A stretch of DNA of 64,000 bases from a bacterium (GTDB taxonomy: Bacteria > Electryoneota > RPQS01), in the NCBI GenBank assembly GCA_036504735.1, contig DASXUQ010000017.1, forward strand, positions 97,349 through 161,348, given 5' to 3'. How positions within the stretch are numbered: the stretch's first letter is position 1; every line of letters starts with the position of its first letter. This document shows, in pieces, positions 1-8,879 of the stretch. The position numbers and the translations under genes were made by a program. A model generated the notes under the pieces. That model was not told the DNA's origin. It did not search any database and saw only the letters and a list, made by a program, of their open reading frames with translations.

Positions 1-882
1 GGTGGTGGAATCCCGGAGCAGCTCGATGTTCATAGTCGTCGTAAGACCCGACGTCCACGTGATCGTGTGGGATTCTCCCGCGTACCACTGCTCGCCGCCG
101 TTGGGAGCCGTCAGAGAAATCGTACCGGAACTGGAGCCGATGTGCTTCCATGTGGCTTGCAGAATTTCCCGCGTGGAGACATTCTGCACATAGGCAATCA
201 CGGTGCAGTTCCCCAGCGGCCAGAAGGAGTTGGCGTTGAGCGTTCCCGCCATGTGATAGGTCTGTCCGGCAGCAAGGGAAAATCCCTGGCCGGTGCTGGC
301 ATCGGGATACACATCCCGGAACGGCTCGGGAAAGGATAGCTCGCCATTGGGTCCGGGAGGCGTCGAATAGGTGATCACGTCATTGACCAACGCTACAAAC
401 AGGCGGTTGTCACTCCCGGTCATGGCTTCATCGGCAGTCACTGAGGCGACGAAGCGAAAGGTGTTGCCGGTGCCCATCGCTGCCGCCACGGAGAGGGTGC
501 AAGGCGACGACACGGCATAGCGGGCGCGAATGGCGGCGCTCAGTGAGTCGGCTTGAGACATGTCCGGTTGCAGCAGATAGTCCACAAACAGAGCCGGAAC
601 ATCCCAGACGCCGTAATAGTTGGTCCGGGCCTGTGCTTCCGCCGCATTCCATTGGTAGAATGGATCGTCGGTGCTGGGCCACCACGCATGGTAGTTGATG
701 CTTACACAGGTGTCACGCGTCATCGCGGTGATCACCGTGCGGATCCCCGGATTGTACAGCGAACAGGCGGAGCATCCCGAGTTGGTGAACTCCTCAACCA
801 GTACGCACTGGCGCGGTGCGGCTTCTACGGTCAAAACGCCAAACCACAGAATCAGAAATAGCAGCCCAAAATGCAGTTTCAT
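1..882 (-). CDS. Secreted Omp28-like thioredoxin-fold protein, 3' end outside window
   Basis: The frame is open from ATG at 882 to the window edge (294 codons), so the C-terminus is missing. The protein begins with a signal peptide (LLFLILWFGVLTVEAA). A thioredoxin-like segment follows with the redox motif C-S-A-C in EEFTNSGCSACSLYNP, about residues 30-45, as in the Omp28-related family of FCB bacteria. Near residue 260 there is a second module starting APNGGEQWYAGESHTITW, the pattern of the Kre9/Knh1-like Ig module common in exported proteins of these phyla. It probably acts in the periplasm or on the surface; the disulfide role is inferred from the CxxC only. The C25 peptidase gene lies 87 bases upstream on the same strand, so co-transcription is possible. 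Confidence 0.75.
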   Translation of the reverse strand, partial: MKLHFGLLFLILWFGVLTVEAAPRQCVLVEEFTNSGCSACSLYNPGIRTVITAMTRDTCVSINYHAWWPSTDDPFYQWNAAEAQARTNYYGVWDVPALFVDYLLQPDMSQADSLSAAIRARYAVSSPCTLSVAAAMGTGNTFRFVASVTADEAMTGSDNRLFVALVNDVITYSTPPGPNGELSFPEPFRDVYPDASTGQGFSLAAGQTYHMAGTLNANSFWPLGNCTVIAYVQNVSTREILQATWKHIGSSSGTISLTAPNGGEQWYAGESHTITWTSGLTTTMNIELLRDSTT

Positions 883-969
883 ATATCTTCCAGGGAAAGC
901 AGAAAACAAAGGGCCAAAGCGAAAAAGCGAGAACGAAAAGCGGGCATGAATCTTGAGCATCCATCCGGA

Positions 970-3900
970 TCAGGGGAGGGAGGATGCCACCACGAAGTAG
1001 AAGCGTTGCAGTTGGTGCGCGGGCATGGCGAAGCTTGCCGCGGAGGTGGTTCCTTCCAGGTCGGTGAAGGGTCCGCTTGCGTTCGCCGCGCTGTAGATCT
1101 TGTAGAATGGCGCGCCGGTGGGGGCCCAATACAAGGTGGTGTTGGCCTCGTCCGTAACGATGGTCAGATTGGTCACCGCGCCGGGGGTTTGCGGTTCAGG
1201 CGGCATCCAGAGCAGCGCAACGTCATCGATGTACCAACCTTCGCGAGCCGTGGCATTGTCACTGCCGAAGCGAAAACGCAGCCGCACCGAATGGCCGGTG
1301 AACGCCGCGAGGTTCATACTCACCTGTGTCCAGTCGAGGCTGTCCGAGTAGACAGGTGTGCGTCCGGCAAAGGGACCGGAATAGGAGGATGTGCCGCGCG
1401 TGTATTTGTTGTAGCCGGGGCTCAGAGCGGTTAATTGCTGCCAGGCCGCGCTGTCCACGGAAATATCCACCGCGCCGCCGTCGTAGGCGGAATCGGCGTA
1501 CGTTGCCGAGCGCTCGGCGCGGATCAGGTGCCAGAAAGTGAGTGTGGCATCTCCCGCAAGGAAGATGGCCGGGCTGACCAGGCCGCCGTAAGCGTGACTG
1601 GCATAGCCCCCCGTTCCGGTGTCACCGAACTTCCAGGCATGGCCCGCGCTGTGACTGCGCGCAGCCGAAACATGCCACTGGTCCATCCAGCCGGTCTGAA
1701 TCGCGCCGACAGTCCACTCACCCGCGCCCGATTCCATATTGTCGGAAAAGAGTACGCCGAGCACGGAGAACTGATAAACTGGGCTTGTCGCCGGATTGTG
1801 GTTTTCCGACGAGTCCGTGGCAGTGACATAGTAGAATAGACGGGTTCCCGCCGGATAGCCGCCGCAGCTTGCCGTCCAGGAAAAGCCTGTGTCACGCACC
1901 ATGGGCTGGGTGTTGAACGTCGTGCTGTCGAAACTGTAATGGAAGATGGCGCCGGCGATGCCTGAATAGTCACGAATGGTGGCGCGCAGCACGTAGGGAC
2001 CGGCCGCATCGCTGGTGGTCGGCAGTGGCACGAAGGAAATCGTCGGCGGATACACATCGGGACCGGAGGCGATGACCGGTATGTCGGCAAGGAACGTCAG
2101 CTTGTTGAAGGCGGTGACGGTCAGGACGACATTCTGGCCTGTCGGCAGGTCGCCGTTGATGGTGATGACCGCACTTCCTGTGGCATCGGTGTAAGCCGCG
2201 CCGTACAGCACTCCGGCCAGGGACAGGGCACAGAGCGCGCCCGGCACGCCATTCACGGATACGGCATAGGAGGGTTGCCCGAAGGGGATCTGTCCATCAT
2301 GGGAGACGGCCATAGCGACGGGAGTCGCCGTGCGGATCTGCAGTGACGGATCTCCGAAAATCTGCCACGTGTTGAACATGTCCGCGCCGTCGACGCCCGG
2401 GTTCAAATCCATCATGCGGCAGGAAGAATTGTAGCACAAACCGCCGACGGTGGTCTTGGCGCGGGCGAGGAGCAGATCGGTCTCTTCATCCTGCGCGTCC
2501 ATCGGGGGATTCCACGACTGGTTGATGGACGACATGTAGGTGGCAATTGCGCCGATCGGCTGACCGCCGCGGGTCGAGCGCATCCAGGCTTCTGCAAAAC
2601 AGGTTGCGCCCGCAAATTGTCCGTTCACACAGGCAACGCTGAAGATAAACGGCAGTAGGTTATCATTGGTCAGCGCGGCCACATTGCTGTTGGAGAAACC
2701 TGTGGTGCCCCAACTGGTCTGGCTGCCATGTCCGGTATAGTTGATGATGCTGCGGCCCGCATTCAGCGCGGCGCTGACCTGCGCCGCTGTGGCGCCCGGA
2801 TCGAAGATCTGGTCGATGGCGGTGTAGGTGAAATTCAGCAGATCGGCGCGCAGGTTGCCTTCATGCACGTAATCATATTCCCCGCCGTTGTGCCCAGGTC
2901 CCTGATCCGATCCGATGCAGGTTCCGGCGTGGTACCAGGCCGCGCCGGCCTGGGCGTCGCGTTCATATTCGACGCTGCGTTCCACCTGCGTCTGCACATC
3001 CGCCACACTGGCCGCAGAAAACCGCCCGACAAACACGTCGGGATAATCATCGCTTCCTGCCAGTTTGGAGTATGTCGGATCGGAGGAGCCGGTGGAGGCG
3101 GTGGGGGTCGCAATCTGCTCGGCGTCTCCCACCAGCAGCACGTAGCCGAGGTCGTGTGTGTTGTAGAAATTCTGAATGTACGCCCGGATCGCCGTGGCGG
3201 TGTTACCGATGGCGGACACGTTCACAATGGTTGTGGGGATGCCCTTCTGAATTTTCCAGTTGGCAAAGGGCACGATGGCCGTGCGGAAGGCGTCGTAGCA
3301 GATGATCAGCATCTCGCCGTTTTCCGGCACCGGAGTGTAGAGCAGCGCCGTGTGGTCGTAGTTCAGGAAGTGGCGCTGATAGATCCTTTCGAACTCGGGA
3401 TCCACCTTGCGGAAGGGGCGAACGCGAGCGAGCATGTTCTCGCCGCCATACCCTGCGGCGCTGATTTCCACCGTCACCGAGGTGTAGACGCGCAGCGTCT
3501 GCAGAGCGGGATTGTACTGGAAAGCATTGAGGTCGATTACAGCGCCGCGCAGGTCCCGCAGGACATAGGGTGTGCGCAGTGAGGCGAGATCCCGGGGATA
3601 CCATGCCGCCTGCTGATAGACCGGGCCGAAGACATACGCCACTGTGGCGGGATCCACCGTCCGCAGCAAATTGCCCTTGGAAGGCGCAACGGGCGTGCTG
3701 GTGTAGTCCACATAGTCGGAGGAGATCATGCGGATCTGCATGTCGGCATCATCGGGAATTACGATGCTGCGGGACAGGCGCGGCAGAGCAGGCGCTCCGG
3801 CCTCCAGTCGCACCGACTCATGCCCGCACGTCAGAGTCACGTAGTCCTGCCCGGCGATCTGGATGTCATCCCGCGTGAAGCCGTCCACATCAAAGCGCAC

Positions 3901-4041
3901 TACGGTGCGGGCGGCGCTGGATTCGAGCACCGTCACCGTAACGTCCTGTGGCCGGGTCTGACCGGTCAGCACGTGTTGGGCGGCCATCAGCAGCATCGGC
4001 AGGCACAAAGTGAGCACCACAGCGAGAGAAAAACGCTTCAT
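970..4041 (-). CDS. Secreted gingipain-like cysteine peptidase (family C25) with MAM-like and FN3 modules
   Basis: A 1023-residue exported protein. A signal peptide (residues 1-21) is followed by a propeptide-like region and the C25 catalytic domain, about 240-570. It carries the expected His in INYTGHGS (His438) and Cys in SVACVNGQF (Cys471), the dyad arrangement of gingipains, together with the family stretch GEMLIICYDAF. An Ig-like segment follows. Then comes a jelly-roll region from about 764 (FSDNMESGAGEW) like the MAM-type domain of immune inhibitor A peptidases, and a final FN3-like module (about 938-1023). No PNPFNP sorting tail is present, unlike three other secreted proteins here. 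Substrate is unknown; extracellular protein degradation or processing is likely. A promoter candidate lies at 4159-4187. Confidence 0.88.
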   Translation of the reverse strand: MKRFSLAVVLTLCLPMLLMAAQHVLTGQTRPQDVTVTVLESSAARTVVRFDVDGFTRDDIQIAGQDYVTLTCGHESVRLEAGAPALPRLSRSIVIPDDADMQIRMISSDYVDYTSTPVAPSKGNLLRTVDPATVAYVFGPVYQQAAWYPRDLASLRTPYVLRDLRGAVIDLNAFQYNPALQTLRVYTSVTVEISAAGYGGENMLARVRPFRKVDPEFERIYQRHFLNYDHTALLYTPVPENGEMLIICYDAFRTAIVPFANWKIQKGIPTTIVNVSAIGNTATAIRAYIQNFYNTHDLGYVLLVGDAEQIATPTASTGSSDPTYSKLAGSDDYPDVFVGRFSAASVADVQTQVERSVEYERDAQAGAAWYHAGTCIGSDQGPGHNGGEYDYVHEGNLRADLLNFTYTAIDQIFDPGATAAQVSAALNAGRSIINYTGHGSQTSWGTTGFSNSNVAALTNDNLLPFIFSVACVNGQFAGATCFAEAWMRSTRGGQPIGAIATYMSSINQSWNPPMDAQDEETDLLLARAKTTVGGLCYNSSCRMMDLNPGVDGADMFNTWQIFGDPSLQIRTATPVAMAVSHDGQIPFGQPSYAVSVNGVPGALCALSLAGVLYGAAYTDATGSAVITINGDLPTGQNVVLTVTAFNKLTFLADIPVIASGPDVYPPTISFVPLPTTSDAAGPYVLRATIRDYSGIAGAIFHYSFDSTTFNTQPMVRDTGFSWTASCGGYPAGTRLFYYVTATDSSENHNPATSPVYQFSVLGVLFSDNMESGAGEWTVGAIQTGWMDQWHVSAARSHSAGHAWKFGDTGTGGYASHAYGGLVSPAIFLAGDATLTFWHLIRAERSATYADSAYDGGAVDISVDSAAWQQLTALSPGYNKYTRGTSSYSGPFAGRTPVYSDSLDWTQVSMNLAAFTGHSVRLRFRFGSDNATAREGWYIDDVALLWMPPEPQTPGAVTNLTIVTDEANTTLYWAPTGAPFYKIYSAANASGPFTDLEGTTSAASFAMPAHQLQRFYFVVASSLP

Positions 4042-4158
4042 GGGCAGGTCCTCAGGCGGGTCGGGGTGTAGCGTATCGGTGGGCGAAAATGAGGTGAATT
4101 CCGGACAACGCGGTATACAGTCCTTGGCGGAACGAGCAGTTCCACCGCATGAAGAAGA

Positions 4159-4187
4159 ATTTAATTCAATTTCAATTGTTTAACAAG
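4159..4187 (-). promoter_or_regulatory. Candidate sigma70-type promoter for the C25 peptidase gene
   Basis: On the minus strand TTGTTA (4182-4187) and TAAATT (4159-4164) are separated by 17 bases in an AT-rich stretch, about 110 bases before the peptidase start codon. The match is moderate. Confidence 0.4.
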
Positions 4188-4204
4188 TGGAAAATCCGCA
4201 TCAC

Positions 4205-4247
4205 CAAAAAAGCCGGGCGAGCCTCCCCAAGGAAAACCCGCCCGGCT
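4205..4247 (-). terminator. Intrinsic terminator of the three-paralogue operon
   Basis: A perfect 9-bp stem (4211-4219 with 4239-4247, AGCCGGGCG) is followed on the minus strand by six T (complement of 4206-4211). It lies about 90 bases after the stop of the last paralogue. Confidence 0.8.
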
Positions 4248-4339
4248 ACAGGCTGCATAGAGCTATCTGTCAAGTGCTTAGAGTTAATGTGACTCGACGT
4301 GTACGATTACAATTTTCCTTTTTGCCGAGGCAAGGATCC

Positions 4340-5757
4340 TCATTGTGTGGAGTATTCGGCGGTGACATGGTAGAAGCGTTTGGCACCCTGTGGCGTCAGA
4401 TCGTAGCTGTGCTGCGGTGCGGGGATGGTGGCTTCAAGGGTCTCGATGGTGCCGGGCGTGGATGAGGAGTAGATGTAGTACTGGGTGGCGCCGAGGTCGG
4501 GCCAGGCCAGGTGGATAAGATTGCTTTCGGGGATGAAGCTGCAGGTCAGCGCCATCGGGTCCGGCTGGGCGGTGGTGTAAATATTTACCGTATGCTCGTC
4601 CGGCACCCATGTCATGAATTCCGCCGGATGCATCGGGCGTTTGATAATGGACTGCAGCACTCCCGTGATGCGGGACGTACTGTCTATGAATGAACCATCC
4701 GAGGCATCATAGACGCGGAAGCGGTTTGGAGATGCGCCGTAGACCAGCAGCCTTTCATTACCGCATCCCCCGATGGTTCCGGTGTAAAGGCCTCCGTGAA
4801 GGATGGAATCCTGCCACAGCAATGCATGGGTGGTGGCATCGAACGCCAGCGCTCCGTCGCCGCTTCGTCCAAGAATGCGACCGGTGCCGTCTCCGTCCTG
4901 CTGGGCAAGCGCCGTCAGGCACCCGACACTGTAGTCACGGCTGGTCAGACCTGAGGCGCGGTCATATCCATTCACCCAGCAGGAATCGTAACGTTCGTTG
5001 CCGCCGTCGCTGCTGGTCCACAGATAGTGATGCTGGCCGGTCACGACGAAGCGGTTCTGGCCGGGGCTGACGAAGGGGGAGATATCAATTCCTGAGCAGA
5101 TGGGTGATGGGCCGAAGCCTCCGCTTGACACGTTGGCTCGCAGGACTTGTCCGTACGATTCGTTGCTGCCGGATACTCCGCACCACCGTCCCAGCGATCG
5201 GCGTCTGTCTCACGGTAAATGACAAATATGTCTTGCGCGGTTTCGGGGGGCGGCGGCCACGGAAGAATCTTGTCGAGGGTGCGCATTTCGCTGTAGCTGT
5301 ACATGCCATAGTCCTCCCAGCGGCTTCCGGTGCAACTATACGCTCCGCGGACTTGGCCTGTGGTGAGATCAATCAAGAAGAGGTACAGTAATCGAATGAC
5401 CCCAAATTCGTCCTCCGCTTGGCTGTGCAATACGACATACAGATGGTCCGGTTGGACATTCAGGCGCAGCAGTTTGACTGCATTGTGCTGTGGATGCAAC
5501 GGAAGTCCGCTATAGGAGAACAGGCTGTCCGATATGAGCCATCTTCGGATGGAGTCGCCCACTGCCGGGCAGTACACTATCGTATCCGCATTGAGGGCTG
5601 CCCAGCCGAAGGTTGTGTCACTCACCCAGTGTTGGACGTCGAGACCCCACGCCGACGGAACATAGAAGGAAGCCTTCAGGTTCAGGGGGATCTCTGCGCG
5701 GGCGGTAAGGCAGAGTGTCACCTCGATGATCAGCAGCAGTGCTAAGGTTCGTCTCAT
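4340..5757 (-). pseudogene. Secreted repeat/FN3 protein, paralogue A, interrupted by a frameshift
   Basis: Read together, two overlapping frames reproduce the full layout of the two paralogues upstream. The first frame (ATG at 5757) has a signal peptide ending ARA-EIPL, then the shared segment DVQHWVSDTTFGW and the proline run PWPPPP. The second frame picks up at NESYGQVL and continues to the shared FN3-like tail ending RFYHVTAE. The switch is near 5150-5190, after D-R-W-D-G-G, and corresponds to one missing base (or two extra). Without the shift the first frame ends after 238 residues in unrelated sequence. Ribosome site AAGGA lies nine bases before the ATG. Either a real pseudogene or a sequencing/assembly error. 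Function unknown; the family looks exported with propeller-like repeats. Confidence 0.75.
4464..4570 (-). repeat. 107-bp direct repeat, copy 1 (3' end of paralogue A)
   Basis: Matches 5898-6004 with only two differences by eye, while the rest of the two genes has diverged strongly. It encodes the start of the FN3-like tail (PDPMALTCSFIPESNL). Confidence 0.85.
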
Positions 5758-5785
5758 ATCTGGCGGTCCTTGGTTAGTGGGCGGG

Positions 5786-7171
5786 TTACTCCGCCGTGAC
5801 GAAGTAGAAGCGCTTGTTGCCCTGTGGGGTCAGATCATAGCTATGCTGCGGTGCGGGCACAATGGCTTCGAGGGTTTCTGTGGAACCGGGCGTGGGCGAG
5901 GAGTAGATGTAGTACTGGGTGGCGCCGAGGTCGGGCCAGGACAGGTGGATGAGATTGCTTTCGGGGATGAAGCTGCAGGTCAGCGCCATCGGGTCCGGCT
6001 GGGCTGTCGTGTAGACGCGGACCGTCATGGTGGCCGAATCACAGGTCACGAACTCGGACAGGAAACCGGGGCGCTTGATGAGGTATTGCAGATTGCCGAG
6101 CATGTTGGCGGTGCTGTCCAGAAACAAGCCGTTGGCGGCGTCATAGACATGGAAGCGGTGCGTCTGTGCCTGATAGGCCAGCAGACGCTCGTTGCCGCTG
6201 TCGCCCAATCGCGCCGAATAGAGAGAAGTGGCAACCGTAGTGTCCTGCCATAGAATCGAGTAGTCATCCGGATCGAGCGTTTGCACGCGGTACGGGTAGC
6301 CCTTGCTGTAGACAATCACGCGCTCTGTGCCGTCCGCATCCTGTTGCGCAATCGTCCCATCACACCCTAAGGCGTAATTCGGCGCTCCCTGCGAATTGAC
6401 CGGAATGAGCGTATTCACGAGGCAACTGTCGAAGCTGTGTTCGTAGTCGTAATCCGTGCTAAGGTGGTGCGACCCATTGTAGACAAACCGGGTGGGGTCG
6501 GACTCCATGAATGCGCTTACCTCGTCGCCACAGCCGGCATTGAATTGGGGGACGTCAAACGAGGTCGGATTGTAGAAATAAAGCGAGCCGTAGGACTCAG
6601 TTCGCGAACGTGTCCAGTGCCCGCCATCGCTCTCGGAGTGTTCGCGGTGCATCACGGTTACGGCGACCGTTCCGGAAGGGGCGGGGGGCGGCGGCCAAGG
6701 GAGCAACGACGCAATGGATTCGCCGTAGCTTTCCCAGTACATGCCTTGCCCAAACGACCCGGAGTAGCCGAAGGAGAGCGCATCGAGCAACTGACCGGCG
6801 GTGAGATCGAAGGAGGCGAGGAGCGTCTCATCATCATCCTCATACGATTGGTAGTTTGCTCCGATGACGCATGCATGCGTCGAAAGGCCGGGCACCCGAA
6901 TCAGATGCAGGTAGTAATGAGGCCAATGTGTTTGTCCCGGAAGGATGCATGTTATGACCGTGTCCCCAAGTTGGGGGCAGTACAGTACTGTATCATGTCT
7001 GGAATGTACCCAACCGAAGGTGGAGTCGCTCATCCAGTGCTGAACATCCCAGCCATCAGCGTAGTCCATTTGGGGCAGTTGGATCGTGGCCTCCAGCATG
7101 AGGGATATTTCGGCGTGGGCCGCAAGGCAGAAGGAGAATAGGATGATCATCAGCAGTACGGTGCGTCTCAT
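5786..7171 (-). CDS. Secreted repeat/FN3 protein of unknown function, paralogue B
   Basis: A 461-residue exported protein. ATG at 7171 is preferred over the ATG six bases upstream because AAGGA then sits eight bases away, matching paralogue A. The signal peptide ends AHA-EISL. The family core starts with DVQHWMSDSTFGW, has a proline run (LLPWPPPP) near the middle, and then repeated segments like GNERLLAYQAQ and FHVYDAANGLFLDST that suggest a beta-propeller. It ends in an FN3-like module (TCSFIPESNLIHLSWPDLG through KRFYFVTAE). No catalytic motif is recognised. It sits between two paralogues, 16 bases after C and 28 bases before A, as one transcription unit. Function not known. Confidence 0.85.
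   Translation of the reverse strand: MRRTVLLMIILFSFCLAAHAEISLMLEATIQLPQMDYADGWDVQHWMSDSTFGWVHSRHDTVLYCPQLGDTVITCILPGQTHWPHYYLHLIRVPGLSTHACVIGANYQSYEDDDETLLASFDLTAGQLLDALSFGYSGSFGQGMYWESYGESIASLLPWPPPPAPSGTVAVTVMHREHSESDGGHWTRSRTESYGSLYFYNPTSFDVPQFNAGCGDEVSAFMESDPTRFVYNGSHHLSTDYDYEHSFDSCLVNTLIPVNSQGAPNYALGCDGTIAQQDADGTERVIVYSKGYPYRVQTLDPDDYSILWQDTTVATSLYSARLGDSGNERLLAYQAQTHRFHVYDAANGLFLDSTANMLGNLQYLIKRPGFLSEFVTCDSATMTVRVYTTAQPDPMALTCSFIPESNLIHLSWPDLGATQYYIYSSPTPGSTETLEAIVPAPQHSYDLTPQGNKRFYFVTAE
5898..6004 (-). repeat. 107-bp direct repeat, copy 2 (3' end of paralogue B)
   Basis: Counterpart of 4464-4570 with two mismatches. The near-identity is confined to the FN3-like tail, which suggests recent gene conversion rather than whole-gene duplication. 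Confidence 0.85.
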
Positions 7172-7187
7172 GCACATGGTCCTTGGG

Positions 7188-8627
7188 TTAGCGTGAGGGG
7201 TACTCGGCGGTGACGCGGAAGAAGCGCTGGGTATCCTGCGGTGGGAGATCATAAGACAGCACACCGGTGGCCACCTGTGCGATCTGCACATAGTCTCCGT
7301 CGGCGGACTCTGCCGCGTAAATCCCGTAGCCTTGAGCCATGGCTACGGCACGCCAGCGCAGGCGCAGCAGATTGCTTTCGGGCAGATAGTAACAGGTCAA
7401 AGCAGCGGGGAGAGCCAGACCCGAGGTGTAGACCCGCACCGTGTTGCCCTCACGGGTGACGATCTCTGCGAGATGATCGGGGCGCTTGATAAGATGGTCA
7501 AGGGTGCCGAGGACCGGAGCGGTTTCATCGAGAAAAGCGCCGCTGGCGGCGTCATACACGCGAAAACGGTGCGCTGTGCTGTCAAAAGACAGCAGGCGTT
7601 CATCGCCGCTGCCCGCAAGTTCTGCGGTGTAAATATCGCCTGCGATCGTATTGCTTTGCCAGAGTGGCGCATACGTTGTGGCATCCACAGCCCAGACCCG
7701 GTTGTCATCGCGCGCGATGATGCGCGAGGTGCCGTCGGCATCTTGCTGAGCGGCAATGCGCGCTGTGGCACATATGTCCGTCGTCAGGTAATGCCGTGGG
7801 CTGGCGCCCGGCACTGATCGATAGGTATTGACCCAACACGTGTCTGTTGCGGTGCCTTGACCTTCTTCATTCTGGAATGCATGCGCTGAACGGCCAAACA
7901 AAGCTAACCGGGAAGGGCTTGCCGGGACAAAGGGGACAGCGCGATCCGCCGGTGTTACGGATACTAGAGCCCGTGACGGGAGGCTGTTCACGTCCGCATA
8001 GACGAGTCCGCCGAAGTGGTCGCCCCAAGAATACCCTCCGGGCGATTCGCCATTGGTAGTCTGAATAGATGTGAAGGACAGGACAGAGGAGAACGTTGGC
8101 GGGGGCGGCCAAACGCTCAGATCTTGAATCGTGACAACGGTTTGGTGATACGCTCCTCCCATGCTGTATGTCTGGTTGCCCGGTGTCCAGAATGTGTCCA
8201 TGGCTTGCCGGGTCGTAAGATCAAAGAGTGAGAAGACACAGTACTCATTGTCGGGCATGACCACAAGATACCCGCGGCTTTCGAGAAGCACGTACGCGCG
8301 GTTGGAATCTGTGTCCATGCGGAGCAGGCGAAGTTCGCGAGGTGTAATGGGGTAGGGAGTGAGAATGTCTGGATAGGCGTTTGGATCCCACGCTTGCTGC
8401 GGGGCGGGAAATTGCTGCATCGAATCTCCCAACTGCCGAACGTAACAGATCGTAGTTCCGGCAATGCACGCCCAGCCAAACGTGGAGTCAGTCATCCAGT
8501 GCTGCACGTCCCAGCCGCCGGAGGCAGGAAGTTGGATGGTGGCTTCAAGGGTCAGCGGAATCTCGGCATGGGAAAGGGTCAGGCCAGTTAATAAAAATAT
8601 AATTAATAAAATAGAAGACTGCTTCAT
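7188..8627 (-). CDS. Secreted repeat/FN3 protein of unknown function, paralogue C
   Basis: A 479-residue exported protein, first gene of the three-paralogue unit. The start is ATG at 8627, preceded by GGAG at a normal distance; the frame is open further upstream but would place a charged stretch before the signal peptide. The signal peptide ends SHA-EIPL. The family segment DVQHWMTDSTFGW follows, then a proline-rich VWPPPP and propeller-like repeats (SGDERLLSFDST, FRVYDAASGAFLDET). It ends in an FN3-like tail (LPESNLLRLRWR to RFFRVTAE), which is more diverged than the A and B tails. No enzyme motif seen. A promoter candidate lies at 8669-8698. Confidence 0.85.
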   Translation of the reverse strand: MKQSSILLIIFLLTGLTLSHAEIPLTLEATIQLPASGGWDVQHWMTDSTFGWACIAGTTICYVRQLGDSMQQFPAPQQAWDPNAYPDILTPYPITPRELRLLRMDTDSNRAYVLLESRGYLVVMPDNEYCVFSLFDLTTRQAMDTFWTPGNQTYSMGGAYHQTVVTIQDLSVWPPPPTFSSVLSFTSIQTTNGESPGGYSWGDHFGGLVYADVNSLPSRALVSVTPADRAVPFVPASPSRLALFGRSAHAFQNEEGQGTATDTCWVNTYRSVPGASPRHYLTTDICATARIAAQQDADGTSRIIARDDNRVWAVDATTYAPLWQSNTIAGDIYTAELAGSGDERLLSFDSTAHRFRVYDAASGAFLDETAPVLGTLDHLIKRPDHLAEIVTREGNTVRVYTSGLALPAALTCYYLPESNLLRLRWRAVAMAQGYGIYAAESADGDYVQIAQVATGVLSYDLPPQDTQRFFRVTAEYPSR

Positions 8628-8668
8628 GGTGACTCCAAGGCGAACAGGCTCTTTTCCCAAGATCCTTT

Positions 8669-8698
8669 AAGATAGTAAGGCTCCGCACCGATTGTCAA
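8669..8698 (-). promoter_or_regulatory. Sigma70-type promoter of the three-paralogue operon
   Basis: Minus strand: TTGACA (8693-8698), 18-base spacer, TATCTT (8669-8674), about 40 bases before the start codon at 8627. Confidence 0.6.
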
Positions 8699-8879
8699 GA
8701 GTTTTCGATAGATTATGCACGGCACTTCATACTTCAATGGACATCAAGGTGTACATAGCGTGCCGCGCCGCGCCGCCTCGAAAGAGAGTCTGCGGAACCG
8801 GGAGCGGTGCGTCTGCGTAGAATTGACACATTTGGTGGTTGGTAGGAATCAGTCGGTACGAATTCATGAAAGGAATCTT

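Noticed and set aside
4249-4272. TTGACA on the minus strand (4267-4272) as promoter for the C25 gene
   Set aside because: The -10 is poor and the terminator at 4205-4247 lies immediately downstream; the site at 4159-4187 is better placed.
5041-5757. A 238-residue protein as a separate gene
   Set aside because: Its last ~45 residues have no counterpart in the paralogues, while another frame continues the homology, so a frameshift explains it better.
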